45,734 bases of DNA, taken from the NCBI GenBank assembly GCA_002683135.1, contig NYSS01000022.1, positions 18,383-64,116 of the forward strand, given 5' to 3'. This DNA comes from Planctomycetota bacterium. Its GTDB lineage: Bacteria; Planctomycetota; GCA-002687715. This document shows positions 8,835 through 17,525 of the stretch, piece after piece. Each line of letters opens with the position of its first letter. Within the stretch, counting starts at the first letter, position 1. Both the position numbers and the translations under genes were made by a program. A model generated the notes under the pieces. It saw only the letters and a list, made by a program, of their open reading frames with translations. It did not search any database and was not told the DNA's origin.

Positions 8835-9392
8835 ATGAGAGTAACCGAGACCGACCTGCCTGGCGTCCTCATCATCGCACCTACCGTGCACGGTGATCCC
8901 CGCGGGTTCTTCGTCGAGACCTGGCACCGGGACCGATACGCCGAACACGGCATCGACCTGGCGTTCGTCCAGGACAACCACTCGAAGTCGGGCAAGGGCA
9001 TCCTCCGCGGCCTGCATGCCCAGGTCGGGGCACACGCCCAAGGCAAGCTGATCCGCGTCATCTCCGGCGCGATCTACGACGTCGCGGTCGACATTCGGAC
9101 CGGGTCACCGACGTTTGGGCGTCACGCGGGCATCGAACTCACGTCCGACAATCACCACCAGCTCTGGGTGCCACCCGGCTTTGCCCACGGGTTCTGCGTC
9201 TTGAGCGACGCGGCGGAGGTCGAGTACAAGTGCACGGCGCCCTATGACCCGGCCTCCGAGCTGAGCATCAAGTGGGACGACCCCTCCATCGGCATCCCCT
9301 GGCCCATCACCGACCCCATCCTCTCAGAGAAGGACCAGGGGGCCATGCTCCTCGCCGACTCCCATGAGCGCCTCCCTGCGTTCGACGGCTGA
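8835..9392 (+). CDS. rfbC: dTDP-4-dehydrorhamnose 3,5-epimerase
   Basis: Cupin-fold epimerase of dTDP-L-rhamnose synthesis, 185 residues, the normal length. The family signature is clear: GDPRGFFVETWH, FVQDNHSKSGKGILRGLHAQ (shortened: NHS...LRGLH, with the catalytic His in RGLH), GKLIRVISGAIYDVAVDIR, WVPPGFAHGF and VEYKCTAPYDP with the active-site Tyr near the end. The long open frame that extends upstream to 7848 is the shadow of the acyl-CoA synthetase gene and is not part of this gene; ATG 8835 gives the standard N-terminus. The other rhamnose genes (rfbA, B, D) are not in the window. It is followed after 30 bases by the pduO-type gene. Confidence 0.93.
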   Translation: MRVTETDLPGVLIIAPTVHGDPRGFFVETWHRDRYAEHGIDLAFVQDNHSKSGKGILRGLHAQVGAHAQGKLIRVISGAIYDVAVDIRTGSPTFGRHAGIELTSDNHHQLWVPPGFAHGFCVLSDAAEVEYKCTAPYDPASELSIKWDDPSIGIPWPITDPILSEKDQGAMLLADSHERLPAFDG

Positions 9393-9422
9393 CCGCGGGG
9401 CAGCGGCGGCTATGATGGGGTC

Positions 9423-9986
9423 ATGGTTCGACTGAGCCGCATCTACACCAAGACGGGTGACGACGGGACCACCGCCCTCGGCGACGGCTCCCGAGTCGAG
9501 AAGCACCACACCCGGATTCAGTCCTACGGCACCGTCGATGAACTGTCGGCGGTGCTGGGCCTGCTCCTCACCGAGGGGATCCAGGCTCCGCTCGACGAGC
9601 GCGTCCGAGCAATCCAGAACGACCTGTTCGATGTGGGCTCCGACCTCAGCGTGCCCGGAGAGGCCGGCGAACGCCTACGCATCTCAGACAGCTACACCAC
9701 CCGAATCGAAGGTTGGATCGACGAAGCCAACGCGGGACTTGAACCGTTGAACTCCTTCGTCCTCCCGGGGGGAACCCGCGTCGCCGCGTGGCTCCATCTC
9801 GCGCGCACGGTCTGCCGCCGCGGCGAGCGGCTGGTCACCGAGCTCCGCCAGATCGAAGGCGAGCAGGTCAACGCCGCGGTCGCCACCTACCTCAACCGCC
9901 TCTCCGACCTGTTCTTCGTCTGGGCCCGCGCGACCAACAACGGCGGCAAGGACGACGTCCTCTGGCAGCCGGGTCAGAACGCCTGA
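9423..9986 (+). CDS. pduO: ATP:cob(I)alamin adenosyltransferase, PduO type
   Basis: Transfers the 5'-deoxyadenosyl group of ATP to cob(I)alamin, giving coenzyme B12. The product is 187 residues, the usual length. ATP-binding N-terminal motif IYTKTGDDGTTALGDG, then GTVDELSAVLG, the helix LPGGTRVAAWLHLARTVCRRGERL with the conserved Arg pairs, and LNRLSDLFFVWARATN at the C-terminus. These are hallmarks of the PduO/MMAB group, not of CobA or EutT. The genes 30 bases upstream (rfbC) and the overlapping convergent hydrolase (13 bases) give no pathway link. Confidence 0.93.
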   Translation: MVRLSRIYTKTGDDGTTALGDGSRVEKHHTRIQSYGTVDELSAVLGLLLTEGIQAPLDERVRAIQNDLFDVGSDLSVPGEAGERLRISDSYTTRIEGWIDEANAGLEPLNSFVLPGGTRVAAWLHLARTVCRRGERLVTELRQIEGEQVNAAVATYLNRLSDLFFVWARATNNGGKDDVLWQPGQNA

Positions 9987-10780
9987 CCGAGCAGCTCCTC
10001 CAAGGCGTCCGGATCATCTACGTGCAGCCAGTGGCCGGCGGTCGGGAGCACGTGCACGTTCTTCACTCCGCCGAGCCGTAGAAGATCGTCCGACGTCCAC
10101 CGATCGCTCCGACCGGCGCGCACCAGGTGCACCTGGACGTCTCCTGGCGGTGCCTCGGCCGTCGGCCACAGGTCTTCTTCCCAATAGTCGATCAGCAAGG
10201 CATCCAGCACGTCCCGATCGAAGTGCCACGAATAACCGTCGTCGCCGCGGACCAGGTTGGTGGCCATCCAACCGGCCACCGCCCGCGAGAGGCCACAAGC
10301 ACGCAGCTTGTCCTGCACCTGGGCGCGCCGCGCGACCGGCAGCGCGATGTCCTTGACGGCGGCGATCACCCGACCCACCTCGGAGCTGATCGCGTCCGTA
10401 CCTCCAGCAGGGCCCGCGCCCGGAGGCGAGTCGAGGCTCCACACCTCACGCAATCCGGCACCTCCGGTCTCTCGTAGGTAGGTCAACGCCACCTTGCCCC
10501 CGAAGGAATGCCCCCACACCACATCGGGACCGCTACCGAGATGCGTCCCAAGTCGCTCAAGGTCCTGCGCGCAAGCGCGCATGGTGTGGGGAGGCGGGAC
10601 ATCGCGAGACCCGGCGTGCCCTCGCAGATGCACCAGCACGATGCGCACATCGGGATACGCAGCGACGAACCTCCGACCGAAGACCTCCCAGTTCCGGCCG
10701 GATCCGAAGATCCCGTGGAGAACCCAGACAGTCTGGCCGGCCCCCGAGCCGATCACGTCATACGCAAGGACATGGCGCAC
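9974..10780 (-). CDS. Alpha/beta hydrolase (YbfF-like esterase family)
   Basis: A 268-residue cytosolic alpha/beta hydrolase. The oxyanion region is VLHGIFGSGRNWEVF, the nucleophile elbow is VWGHSFGGKVAL (G-H-S-F-G), and the C-terminal histidine is in TAGHWLHVDDPDALEELL. These give a complete catalytic triad with a likely acid around the LVRAGRSDRW loop. The pattern (HGIFGS...N.) is typical of YbfF/ABHD11-type esterases; the substrate is unknown. GTG start at 10780. It follows the HDOD gene by nine bases on the same strand, so the two may be cotranscribed. Its 3' end overlaps the 3' end of the adenosyltransferase gene. Confidence 0.85.
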   Translation of the reverse strand: MRHVLAYDVIGSGAGQTVWVLHGIFGSGRNWEVFGRRFVAAYPDVRIVLVHLRGHAGSRDVPPPHTMRACAQDLERLGTHLGSGPDVVWGHSFGGKVALTYLRETGGAGLREVWSLDSPPGAGPAGGTDAISSEVGRVIAAVKDIALPVARRAQVQDKLRACGLSRAVAGWMATNLVRGDDGYSWHFDRDVLDALLIDYWEEDLWPTAEAPPGDVQVHLVRAGRSDRWTSDDLLRLGGVKNVHVLPTAGHWLHVDDPDALEELLGQAF

Positions 10781-10789
10781 GCCCGGATG

Positions 10790-11947
10790 TTAGCCGACAA
10801 CCGCCGGACGGCTCTGCAGCCACCGGAGATCGAACGCGGTGAACATCCTGGGGATGCCGCAAATACCGCTCAGCGGATCACGGCGACGGCTCGTTTGCTC
10901 CGGCCCGACCTCGGCCAGGAGCGCGACGTGGGCATGTCCATCGGGGACCAACGCCGTCACCAGATCCCCCACCTCGTCCGGCTCGGCCCAGGGCGAGTCG
11001 ATCAGGATGAGGGAAGCTCCCTGAGCCTCCAGCCGCTCCGTCGCCGCGACGTGTACGACCTCGTAACCGCGGTGCTGAAGCAGCATGCGCCCGAGCGGCG
11101 TCGGCTCACCGCCGTGGACGGAGACCCACAGCGCGCGCTCCGCGCCGCCGTCTTTCGAGGCGAAGGGACGCGGTGTCGCCCCCAGTTCGCGTCTGCGGGC
11201 GACCACGCGGTAGTCCGCCTGGGCCAGCAGGTCGATCTGCTCGCTCCAGATGAGGTCGGCCGCCAGGGCCGCCTCGTCGACGCGGAACGAGATGCCCCCC
11301 GCCGGAAAGTCGTAACCGTAGCCCAGCACCTGCGCCCACACGTCTGCGAGGACCACGGATGCGAACAGCGGGGTGATCTCACCTTCGAGCTCGTGGTGCC
11401 CGCGGACCACCGCACAGATCTCGTCCGGTAATCCCCAGCGGCGCGCGAAGTGTTCGCCGATGCGGACGTGATCGAGGCCACACAACTCTCGCTCGATGGC
11501 CATGAACGGAGTCCCGTCGCCTTGCCGCGCCAGCACCTGGTGGAACGCCTGGGGGTCGAGCCTGACCATCACCAGGTGACCGACATCGTGAAGAAAGCCG
11601 GCCACGTACGCCATCCGCGGGTCAGCCGACTCGGTGGACTCGGCCACCATGGCAGCCCCCTCCGCGACGGCGATGGCATGGTCCCACCAGGGGGTATCGC
11701 CGATCGTCGGGCCATCCGGAGAGAACGCGCTGCGGAGCGCGCGAATCAACTGGGACGGTTGGACATCCCCACCAGCGAGAAAATCACGAACCTCGCCCGG
11801 GGGCGGGGGAAAAGTGTCCACAAAAGACAGAATACGATCGGGATCCAGCGCTTCCATGACGCAATCTGCGCGGCTGCAGGGCTGACTATCCTGCGAAGCA
11901 CGCAACCTCTCACTTTGATTGTCGGCAATGGGTCTGGGTGGGCTCAT
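10790..11947 (-). CDS. HDOD-domain protein with C-terminal receiver-like domain
   Basis: A 385-residue soluble protein. Residues about 50-235 form an HDOD domain, an HD-superfamily fold linked to signalling. The partly kept HD residues are in DHAIAVAEGAAM, VAGFLHDVGHLVM and VRGHHELEGEI. Residues about 265-380 form an alternating alpha/beta domain (ALWVSVHGGEPTPLGRMLL, SLILIDSPWAEPDEVGDL, HVALLAEVG) that looks like a receiver domain. Its phosphorylation Asp may be the one in ILIDSP, but the acidic pair at the start of a receiver is absent. The 11947 ATG has AGGA five bases upstream; ATG 11857 (MEALDPDRIL) is an alternative start. Probable regulator; target unknown. Confidence 0.7.
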   Translation of the reverse strand: MSPPRPIADNQSERLRASQDSQPCSRADCVMEALDPDRILSFVDTFPPPPGEVRDFLAGGDVQPSQLIRALRSAFSPDGPTIGDTPWWDHAIAVAEGAAMVAESTESADPRMAYVAGFLHDVGHLVMVRLDPQAFHQVLARQGDGTPFMAIERELCGLDHVRIGEHFARRWGLPDEICAVVRGHHELEGEITPLFASVVLADVWAQVLGYGYDFPAGGISFRVDEAALAADLIWSEQIDLLAQADYRVVARRRELGATPRPFASKDGGAERALWVSVHGGEPTPLGRMLLQHRGYEVVHVAATERLEAQGASLILIDSPWAEPDEVGDLVTALVPDGHAHVALLAEVGPEQTSRRRDPLSGICGIPRMFTAFDLRWLQSRPAVVG

Positions 11948-12016
11948 GCGATCCTGCAGTATTCACCCATGCCATACAAGCTTGCCTGAGGTCCGTCATT
12001 GCCACATCCTGACCGC

Positions 12017-13057
12017 ATGTCCTCGAAACGGGTCTACGTCGCCTACACGGGCGGCACCATCGGCATGCGCCGCAAGGGCTCGGTCTACGAGCCGGTGCCG
12101 GGGTACCTGGACGAGCTCCTCTCCCGCATGCCGGAGATGGTCGCGGAGACCATCCCGGAGATCGAGGTCGCGGAGTCGGTCCCACTGCTCGACTCGAGCG
12201 ACATCACGCCCTCCGACTGGGAGCGGATAGCCCGGGACATCCTGGACCACCAGGACTACGACGGCTTCGTCGTCCTCCACGGCACCGACACGATGGCATA
12301 CACGGCGTCGGCCCTGTCGTTCATGCTGGAGGGCCTCTCCCGCCCCGTGATCGTCACCGGCTCACAAATCCCCCTCTCAGAACCGCGGAGCGACGCGCGG
12401 GACAATCTCATCGACGCCCTGACCATCGCCGGCCATCCCGAGGTGGTCATCCCCGAGGTCGCCCTCCTCTTCAACGGGTTGCTGCTCCGCGGTAACCGGG
12501 CGACCAAGACAAGCGCTGACGGACTCGACGCGTTCGAGTCACCAAACTACCGACCGCTCGGACGCGGCGGCATCCACCTGACGCTCTACAAGAATCGCAT
12601 ACGAAACAGGCTCCCCGGCGAGCTACGGGTGGCGAAACTGGATACGGTGCACGTCGCGGCGTTGCGCCTGTTTCCAGGCATCGAGCCGCGGGTCCTGACC
12701 GAAGTCCTGCGTGAACCCATGCAGGGCATCGTGCTCGAGGCCTTCGGCGTGGGCAACGCACCCACCCACCCGGGGATCGCCGCGGCGATCCGTGAGGCCA
12801 CGGCACGCGGCGTCGTCGTCGTCGTCTGCACCCAGTGCCTGCGAGGCAGCGTCAATCTGGGCGCCTACGTAGCCGGGTCAGCGCTCGCCGATGCGGGCGC
12901 CATCGCCGGCCACGACATGACCGTCGAAGCCGCCATGACCAAGATGTACTGGCTCTTCGGGCAGGGGCTCGCCCCGGATGTGGTGAAGCAAGAGATGGAG
13001 CGAGATCTGCGCGGCGAGATCACGCTTCCGGACGATCCACAACGGGCCATTCTCTGA
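12017..13057 (+). CDS. ansA: Asparaginase, type I (cytoplasmic)
   Basis: Hydrolyses L-asparagine to aspartate and ammonia. The 346-residue protein carries the first threonine motif VAYTGGTIGMRRKG and the second VVLHGTDTMAYTASALS, with catalytic Thr, Asp and Lys in place. The N-terminus (MSSKRVYVAYTGG) matches the cytoplasmic type I family, with no signal peptide, and the middle VIVTGSQIPLSEPRSDARDN and RGNRATKTSA strands also fit type I. ATG 12017 is preferred. A TTG at 11999 lies in frame with GAGG seven bases before it, so a six-residue longer protein is possible. It is divergent from the HDOD gene. Confidence 0.92.
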   Translation: MSSKRVYVAYTGGTIGMRRKGSVYEPVPGYLDELLSRMPEMVAETIPEIEVAESVPLLDSSDITPSDWERIARDILDHQDYDGFVVLHGTDTMAYTASALSFMLEGLSRPVIVTGSQIPLSEPRSDARDNLIDALTIAGHPEVVIPEVALLFNGLLLRGNRATKTSADGLDAFESPNYRPLGRGGIHLTLYKNRIRNRLPGELRVAKLDTVHVAALRLFPGIEPRVLTEVLREPMQGIVLEAFGVGNAPTHPGIAAAIREATARGVVVVVCTQCLRGSVNLGAYVAGSALADAGAIAGHDMTVEAAMTKMYWLFGQGLAPDVVKQEMERDLRGEITLPDDPQRAIL

Positions 13058-13072
13058 TCGGAACGCGGCTCC

Positions 13073-13086
13073 CCTGACGGATCAGG
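13073..13086. terminator. Short hairpin between convergent genes
   Basis: CCTGA-CGGA-TCAGG, a 5-base stem with a 4-base loop, lies between the 3' ends of ansA and the secreted protein at 13092. No T tract follows on either strand. Confidence 0.3.
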
Positions 13087-13091
13087 ACGCC

Positions 13092-15218
13092 CTATCTGAT
13101 CACGACGCGGACCCGCTCCACGTCGGCCAACACGTCCTCCGTGCCGATCCTCCCCGCCGCCCGCGCCGCGACCACGGATCGACGGCGTGGTACGCCGTCG
13201 ATCCGGTAGAGCCCGGGGCCAACGCGCAGCCCTCGGCCACCTGATCCGTCGTCGAGTTCCACTGACGCGCCATCGACCAGGGCGCCGCTCCCGTCCACGA
13301 CCGTGACCCAGACAGAGCGCGCGCGAGACAGCCGAATCGCGACCTCCTCCTCCAGGCCCACCTCACCCACGGTCACCGTTCCGTAGCCACGCTTGGAGAC
13401 CGTCACCTCCACCCGGTCGCCGAAGATCCCCTGGACGACGGCGCGCCCTTCACCGTCGGTCGTCACCCCCGACCCACGCCCGCCGAGCGCGATGTCGACG
13501 CCCGAGAGCGGCGCCCCCCGGTCGTCACGGACGCGCAGGTGGAGCGCCCGAGCCCGTCTCTCCACCGACCACGTCACGGTCCGTTGTTGCCCCGCTCCCA
13601 GGCTCACCACCTCCTTGAAGAGCTCGTGGCCATGAGCGTCCTTCAACGAAACCGTGAGCGGCGTATCCGGACGCACCCCGTACACCACCACACCCTTCGA
13701 CCGCGACCCGGCGGCGAGCCTGTAGATCACGCGGCCACCGCCCGTGACCGGATCATGACTCCGACGGAGCGGAGACGTGCCCCTCACATCGGTGGAGGCA
13801 TGCAGCGGGATCATCGGCCCCTCGAAGAGGCTGCTCCCCGGATAGGCAATCTCGACCTGGAGCCCCGGGCTCGCAGCGCCAGCCCCGACGACAACGCACC
13901 GCAGCGCGTTGGACGGCGCCAGCCGGACCTCCACCGCCCCGCTGTCTAGCGGCGGAACCCGAACCTCCTCGAACCGATAACCGGCGGCCCCGACGACCAG
14001 GGTGGGGGCGCCGAGCGGAGCCCGGAAGTCCACCCACCCGTCCTCACCGGTCGGCGCGCTGACGTACCCACCAGCCACGACGCGGGCCCCGGCGATGTCA
14101 CCCTTGGGACCGGTGACATGCACGGGCAGCAACCGCAGCGGATCAGCCGGGATGTCCCCCAGGTCGACGAGGGCGTCCAGACCCGAGACGACCAACCGTC
14201 GCGCGAAGCGCGAGCCATCGGGGCGGGTGATCAGGACCTCCGCTTGCCGCGCCTCCCCGTCACGGAGAACCAGGTGGAACGAGCCCCCTTCCCCGCGACG
14301 CGGACGAGCGGTCCACGGCTCCCCGTTCGACGGCGTCACGACCGCGTGCACCGCGAGGATGCCGTCGTGGCCGACAGGGCGACCGGTGATCCCCGGTGAA
14401 GGCGCGAGGTCGATGCGCACGCCGCTCGTCGGTGCGATGACCTGGTAGCTGTGGCCTCCGTTACCAGGCCCGCCGACGACCTGGTGAAACGGGAAGTGCA
14501 GGGAGAGCTCGGTCTCCGCCTCGAGCCCGTGAAAAGCGAAGCGCCCACGGTCATCGGTGACCAGAGGGATGACGTCACCGCGCACGTACCCCGCGCGGGC
14601 ACGCGCCGCCCGCTGAGGGAGTGTCCAGTCGACAGAGACGTCGCGATAGCCTCGCAGCTCGAGCGCCACCGGCTGTTTCACCGAACGCCCTCCCACCGTG
14701 ACCACGCCCTCGACTGAGACCCCGCCCGGCAGTCGCACGACGGTAACGCCTGCAGCGGCGATCGCCGCCAACACCGGCGGATAGGCGTCCTTCACGACCA
14801 CGGCCCACACCACCTGCAGAGGCGCGTCGAGGGTGACGCGGCCAAGCCCATCGGTCACCCCCTCCGGGAAGAGGATCCCCTCCTCATGCCCCGAAGCGGA
14901 CGCCGGGGCGTCCTCCGCGAGCACCACCATTGCCCCCGGCACCGCCACACCGTCTGCGGCCTCCACCAGGACCGTCACCTGGAGCGGAGCTGGGACCTCG
15001 GGTGGCGGATCGCTGCGACGCGTGAACCGATCGCTAGCGACCGGGACGTCGGCCACCGCAGCGGGATTCCGCAAATCGGCAGGGTCCTCGCGCTCTCCTT
15101 TGGTCGCCGGACGCGCGGGCGCGTCTTCGTGTGGTGGATCGGAGAGGATCTGCCACAGACCGACGCTCACCAACGCGACGATCACCAGTGCACCGAGTGT
15201 CCTCACGGTCTTTCTCAT
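13092..15218 (-). CDS. Secreted or membrane-anchored carboxypeptidase-regulatory-like (Ig-fold) repeat protein
   Basis: The 708-residue product starts with a hydrophobic segment (TVRTLGALVIVALVSVGLWQIL) and then a Pro/Asp-rich linker. The rest is a chain of beta-sandwich units resembling carboxypeptidase-D regulatory or CnaB-type domains. Recurrent signatures are VEAADGVAVPGAMVVL, TDGLGRVTL, TDDRGRFAFHGL, PTGEDGWVDF, DDRGAPLSGVDIALGG and DGEGRAVVQGI, that is, a G-V-V-x-D-x-x-G-x-x-V pattern about every 80-100 residues. Such proteins sit at the cell surface and bind or scaffold. No catalytic domain is visible. ATG 15218 is taken over a TTG three codons upstream. It is divergent from the universal-stress gene. 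Confidence 0.7.
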   Translation of the reverse strand: MRKTVRTLGALVIVALVSVGLWQILSDPPHEDAPARPATKGEREDPADLRNPAAVADVPVASDRFTRRSDPPPEVPAPLQVTVLVEAADGVAVPGAMVVLAEDAPASASGHEEGILFPEGVTDGLGRVTLDAPLQVVWAVVVKDAYPPVLAAIAAAGVTVVRLPGGVSVEGVVTVGGRSVKQPVALELRGYRDVSVDWTLPQRAARARAGYVRGDVIPLVTDDRGRFAFHGLEAETELSLHFPFHQVVGGPGNGGHSYQVIAPTSGVRIDLAPSPGITGRPVGHDGILAVHAVVTPSNGEPWTARPRRGEGGSFHLVLRDGEARQAEVLITRPDGSRFARRLVVSGLDALVDLGDIPADPLRLLPVHVTGPKGDIAGARVVAGGYVSAPTGEDGWVDFRAPLGAPTLVVGAAGYRFEEVRVPPLDSGAVEVRLAPSNALRCVVVGAGAASPGLQVEIAYPGSSLFEGPMIPLHASTDVRGTSPLRRSHDPVTGGGRVIYRLAAGSRSKGVVVYGVRPDTPLTVSLKDAHGHELFKEVVSLGAGQQRTVTWSVERRARALHLRVRDDRGAPLSGVDIALGGRGSGVTTDGEGRAVVQGIFGDRVEVTVSKRGYGTVTVGEVGLEEEVAIRLSRARSVWVTVVDGSGALVDGASVELDDGSGGRGLRVGPGLYRIDGVPRRRSVVAARAAGRIGTEDVLADVERVRVVIR

Positions 15219-15279
15219 CGGGCTCAACCCGTCCTACAGGATAACCACCCGGGCAGAATCGCTTAAGATCCCGCCTCCT

Positions 15280-16134
15280 ATGGACAAGGTCGACCAGTTC
15301 GAGAGCCTCTTCAAGTCCGCTGCGAAGGAGCCGTTCCAGCGCCAGGACGTCCGCGTGACGTCGGCCCTGGTGGTGGCAGACGGGGACGAGGAGGCGGTGA
15401 AGGCGTACGCGGACCAGATCCGCGGCTTCCTCTCCGTCCTCGGCGCCAACGTACGCTGGACGGACGTCCCCTCGAGCGCGTTCTCCAACATCCAGGAGCT
15501 CATGGAGATCCTGGAGCGAGAGGACCCGGATCTGATCTGCACCCATCGCCACGTCGGCAGCCCGAACCAGCGGTGGGCGTGGACCCTCGGTGAGGTCCTC
15601 GACGTCCTGACTCAGGCGACCGATCGCGCGGTCATGGTGCTGCCGCACCCCGACTCCGAGGACGCGGAGAAGTTACCTGATCGCGACACGGGGGTGGTCA
15701 TGGTCATGACGGACCACCTGACGGGCGACGGCCGCCTGGTCAGCCACGCGCTTCGCTATACGACCCCCAAGGGTCGCCTCGTCCTCTGCCACGTCGAGGA
15801 CGACACGGTCCTCGCGCGGTACACCGACGCCATCGCCAAGATCCCCGAGATGGACACGGAATCGGTGACCGAGCTGCTCCGCGAGCGGCTCCTCAAGGAC
15901 CCCGCCGACTACATCGAGTCGTGCCAGGAGGCCCTCGCCGAGGCCGGGGTCCCGGTGACCATCGAGGCGGACGTCGGCTTCGGACACCGCCTGACCACGT
16001 GGAAGCGCCTCGTTGACGCGCATGAAGCCTCGCTGCTGGTGATGAACACCAAAGACGAGGACCAGGACGCGATGCACGGTCTAGCCCACCCCATCGCCAT
16101 CGAGATGCGGCAAGTCCCGCTCCTGATGCTGTGA
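15280..16134 (+). CDS. Universal stress protein (UspA) family protein, tandem-domain
   Basis: A 284-residue soluble protein without signal peptide. It has two alpha/beta halves. The first contains VTSALVVADGDEEAVKAYADQIRGFL, here cut as VTSALVVADGD, and ILEREDPDLICTHRHVGSP. The second contains GVVMVMTDHLTGDGRLVSHAL, GRLVLCHVEDD and VDAHEASLLVMNTKDED, ending HPIAIEMRQVPLLML. These are the strand-helix pattern and the final R-x-x-P-L-L-M-L strand seen in UspA proteins. The ATP-binding G-x-x-G-x(9)-G-S motif is not obvious. The stop codon overlaps the start of the permease gene, so the two should be translationally coupled. Confidence 0.75.
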   Translation: MDKVDQFESLFKSAAKEPFQRQDVRVTSALVVADGDEEAVKAYADQIRGFLSVLGANVRWTDVPSSAFSNIQELMEILEREDPDLICTHRHVGSPNQRWAWTLGEVLDVLTQATDRAVMVLPHPDSEDAEKLPDRDTGVVMVMTDHLTGDGRLVSHALRYTTPKGRLVLCHVEDDTVLARYTDAIAKIPEMDTESVTELLRERLLKDPADYIESCQEALAEAGVPVTIEADVGFGHRLTTWKRLVDAHEASLLVMNTKDEDQDAMHGLAHPIAIEMRQVPLLML

Positions 16135-17507
16135 TGGCCCTCATGGAGCACGAGGTGTCCACGGGGGTGACGCTCCTGTTCACCGCGATCCTGGTCGGGC
16201 TCATCGCTTGCCTCGCCCTCGAGGAGAAGATCCACGCGAAGAAGTCGGTCATCGCCGTCGTCTTCGCCCTCCTGTGCCTGTTCCTCGGAGAAGCCCTCGA
16301 GCTCATGCCGACGGGAGAGATGAGCTGGGGAGGGCACACCGTGAACCTCCCGGTCTTCATCCCCTCGGTCGACTGGGGCGTCATCTCGATCATCCTGGGG
16401 GCCAGCCTGTTCGTGGACATCGTGTCCAAGTCGGGCCTGTTCACCTGGATCGCCATCCGCCTGACGCGCGTATCCGGGGGCGACCCCCTGAAGCTCCTGT
16501 GGTTCTACGGGCTGATGACGGTGGTCTTCTCGGCGGTCCTGAACAACGTCACCGCCATGATCATCGTCGGTTCATTGACGGCAGTGAGCCTCGACAAGCT
16601 AGGGCGCAACGACAAGATGCTCGGCTTCTTGCTCACGGAGGGCTTGCTGACGAACATCGGCGGCCTGCTGACCCTCATCTCTTCTGTGCCCAACATCATC
16701 GTTGGGACCGCGGCGCAGATCTCCTTCGTCAGCTTCCTGACACAATCGGCGCCGTTCGTCGTCGTCGCGACCGTCATGACGATCCTGCTCGGCGCGCGCA
16801 TCTTCGGTATCAAGAAGCTGGGGAACGAAGCGGAGCGGGCGGAGGCCAGGGACCTGGTCGCGGGCTTTGACGAGAACGACGGCATCGAGAGCAGGGGGTT
16901 CTTCTGGTTCGGCACCATCATGACGGTCCTGTTCGTGATCGTCATCGCGACGGCGTCCAGCATCCCCGTCATCAGGGACCTGGGGATGGGCTACGTCGCC
17001 CTGCTCTTCGCCGGGATCATGCTCGTCCGCTTCAAGCACGTCGCCGACCGCTTCTATCAGGCCATCGACTGGGATCTCCTCGCCTTCTTCGCCGCGCTCT
17101 TCGTCACCATCAACGTGATGGAACACGCCAGGGTCCTGGACCTCATCGGCGACGGCCTGAAGGTCATCATCGGCGACGGCGGACGTGTCGGTCAGGGCTC
17201 TCTGTTGGTCTCCGCGGCCGCCTTCTCTTCGGTCACGGACAACATTCCGCTGGCCGCCATGCTGGCCAAGATCCTGGGGTCCATGCCCGCCGGGGAGGTC
17301 TCGCCCGGCCTGTGGTGGGCGGTCATCTTCGGCGCCAACCTGGGCGGCAACCTGACCCCCATCGGCTCCGCGTCCACCCTGGTCGCCGTCACCATCATGC
17401 ACAAGCACGGCCTGACGATGACCTTCGGCGGATTCATCAAGGCGGCCATCCCGTTTGCCCTGATGCACATCGCCCTGGCGCTCGCCTACGTGCTGGTTTT
17501 CCTGTAG
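16131..17507 (+). CDS. ArsB/NhaD-superfamily ion transporter (SLC13-like permease)
   Basis: A 458-residue integral membrane protein with about 11-12 hydrophobic segments. The family-defining hairpin/TM pairs are visible: VFSAVLNNVTAMIIVGSLT in the first half and SSVTDNIPLAAMLAKIL plus GANLGGNLTPIGSASTLVAVTI in the second half, with LTNIGGLLTLISSVPNIIVG between. N-x-x-T/P and G-G-N-x-T-P-I-G motifs are typical of the ArsB/NhaD/CitM family, which moves Na+/H+, arsenite or citrate. The substrate cannot be named. The start is GTG 16131 (or ATG 16134), overlapping the stop of the universal-stress gene. Coupling to a UspA protein suggests regulation of the transporter. Confidence 0.85.
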   Translation: MMALMEHEVSTGVTLLFTAILVGLIACLALEEKIHAKKSVIAVVFALLCLFLGEALELMPTGEMSWGGHTVNLPVFIPSVDWGVISIILGASLFVDIVSKSGLFTWIAIRLTRVSGGDPLKLLWFYGLMTVVFSAVLNNVTAMIIVGSLTAVSLDKLGRNDKMLGFLLTEGLLTNIGGLLTLISSVPNIIVGTAAQISFVSFLTQSAPFVVVATVMTILLGARIFGIKKLGNEAERAEARDLVAGFDENDGIESRGFFWFGTIMTVLFVIVIATASSIPVIRDLGMGYVALLFAGIMLVRFKHVADRFYQAIDWDLLAFFAALFVTINVMEHARVLDLIGDGLKVIIGDGGRVGQGSLLVSAAAFSSVTDNIPLAAMLAKILGSMPAGEVSPGLWWAVIFGANLGGNLTPIGSASTLVAVTIMHKHGLTMTFGGFIKAAIPFALMHIALALAYVLVFL

Positions 17508-17525
17508 CCGGGTCGGCCGTCTCGC

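Noticed and set aside
13055..13091. Readthrough after ansA TGA
   Set aside because: The short tail has no coding character and the enzyme is already of standard length.
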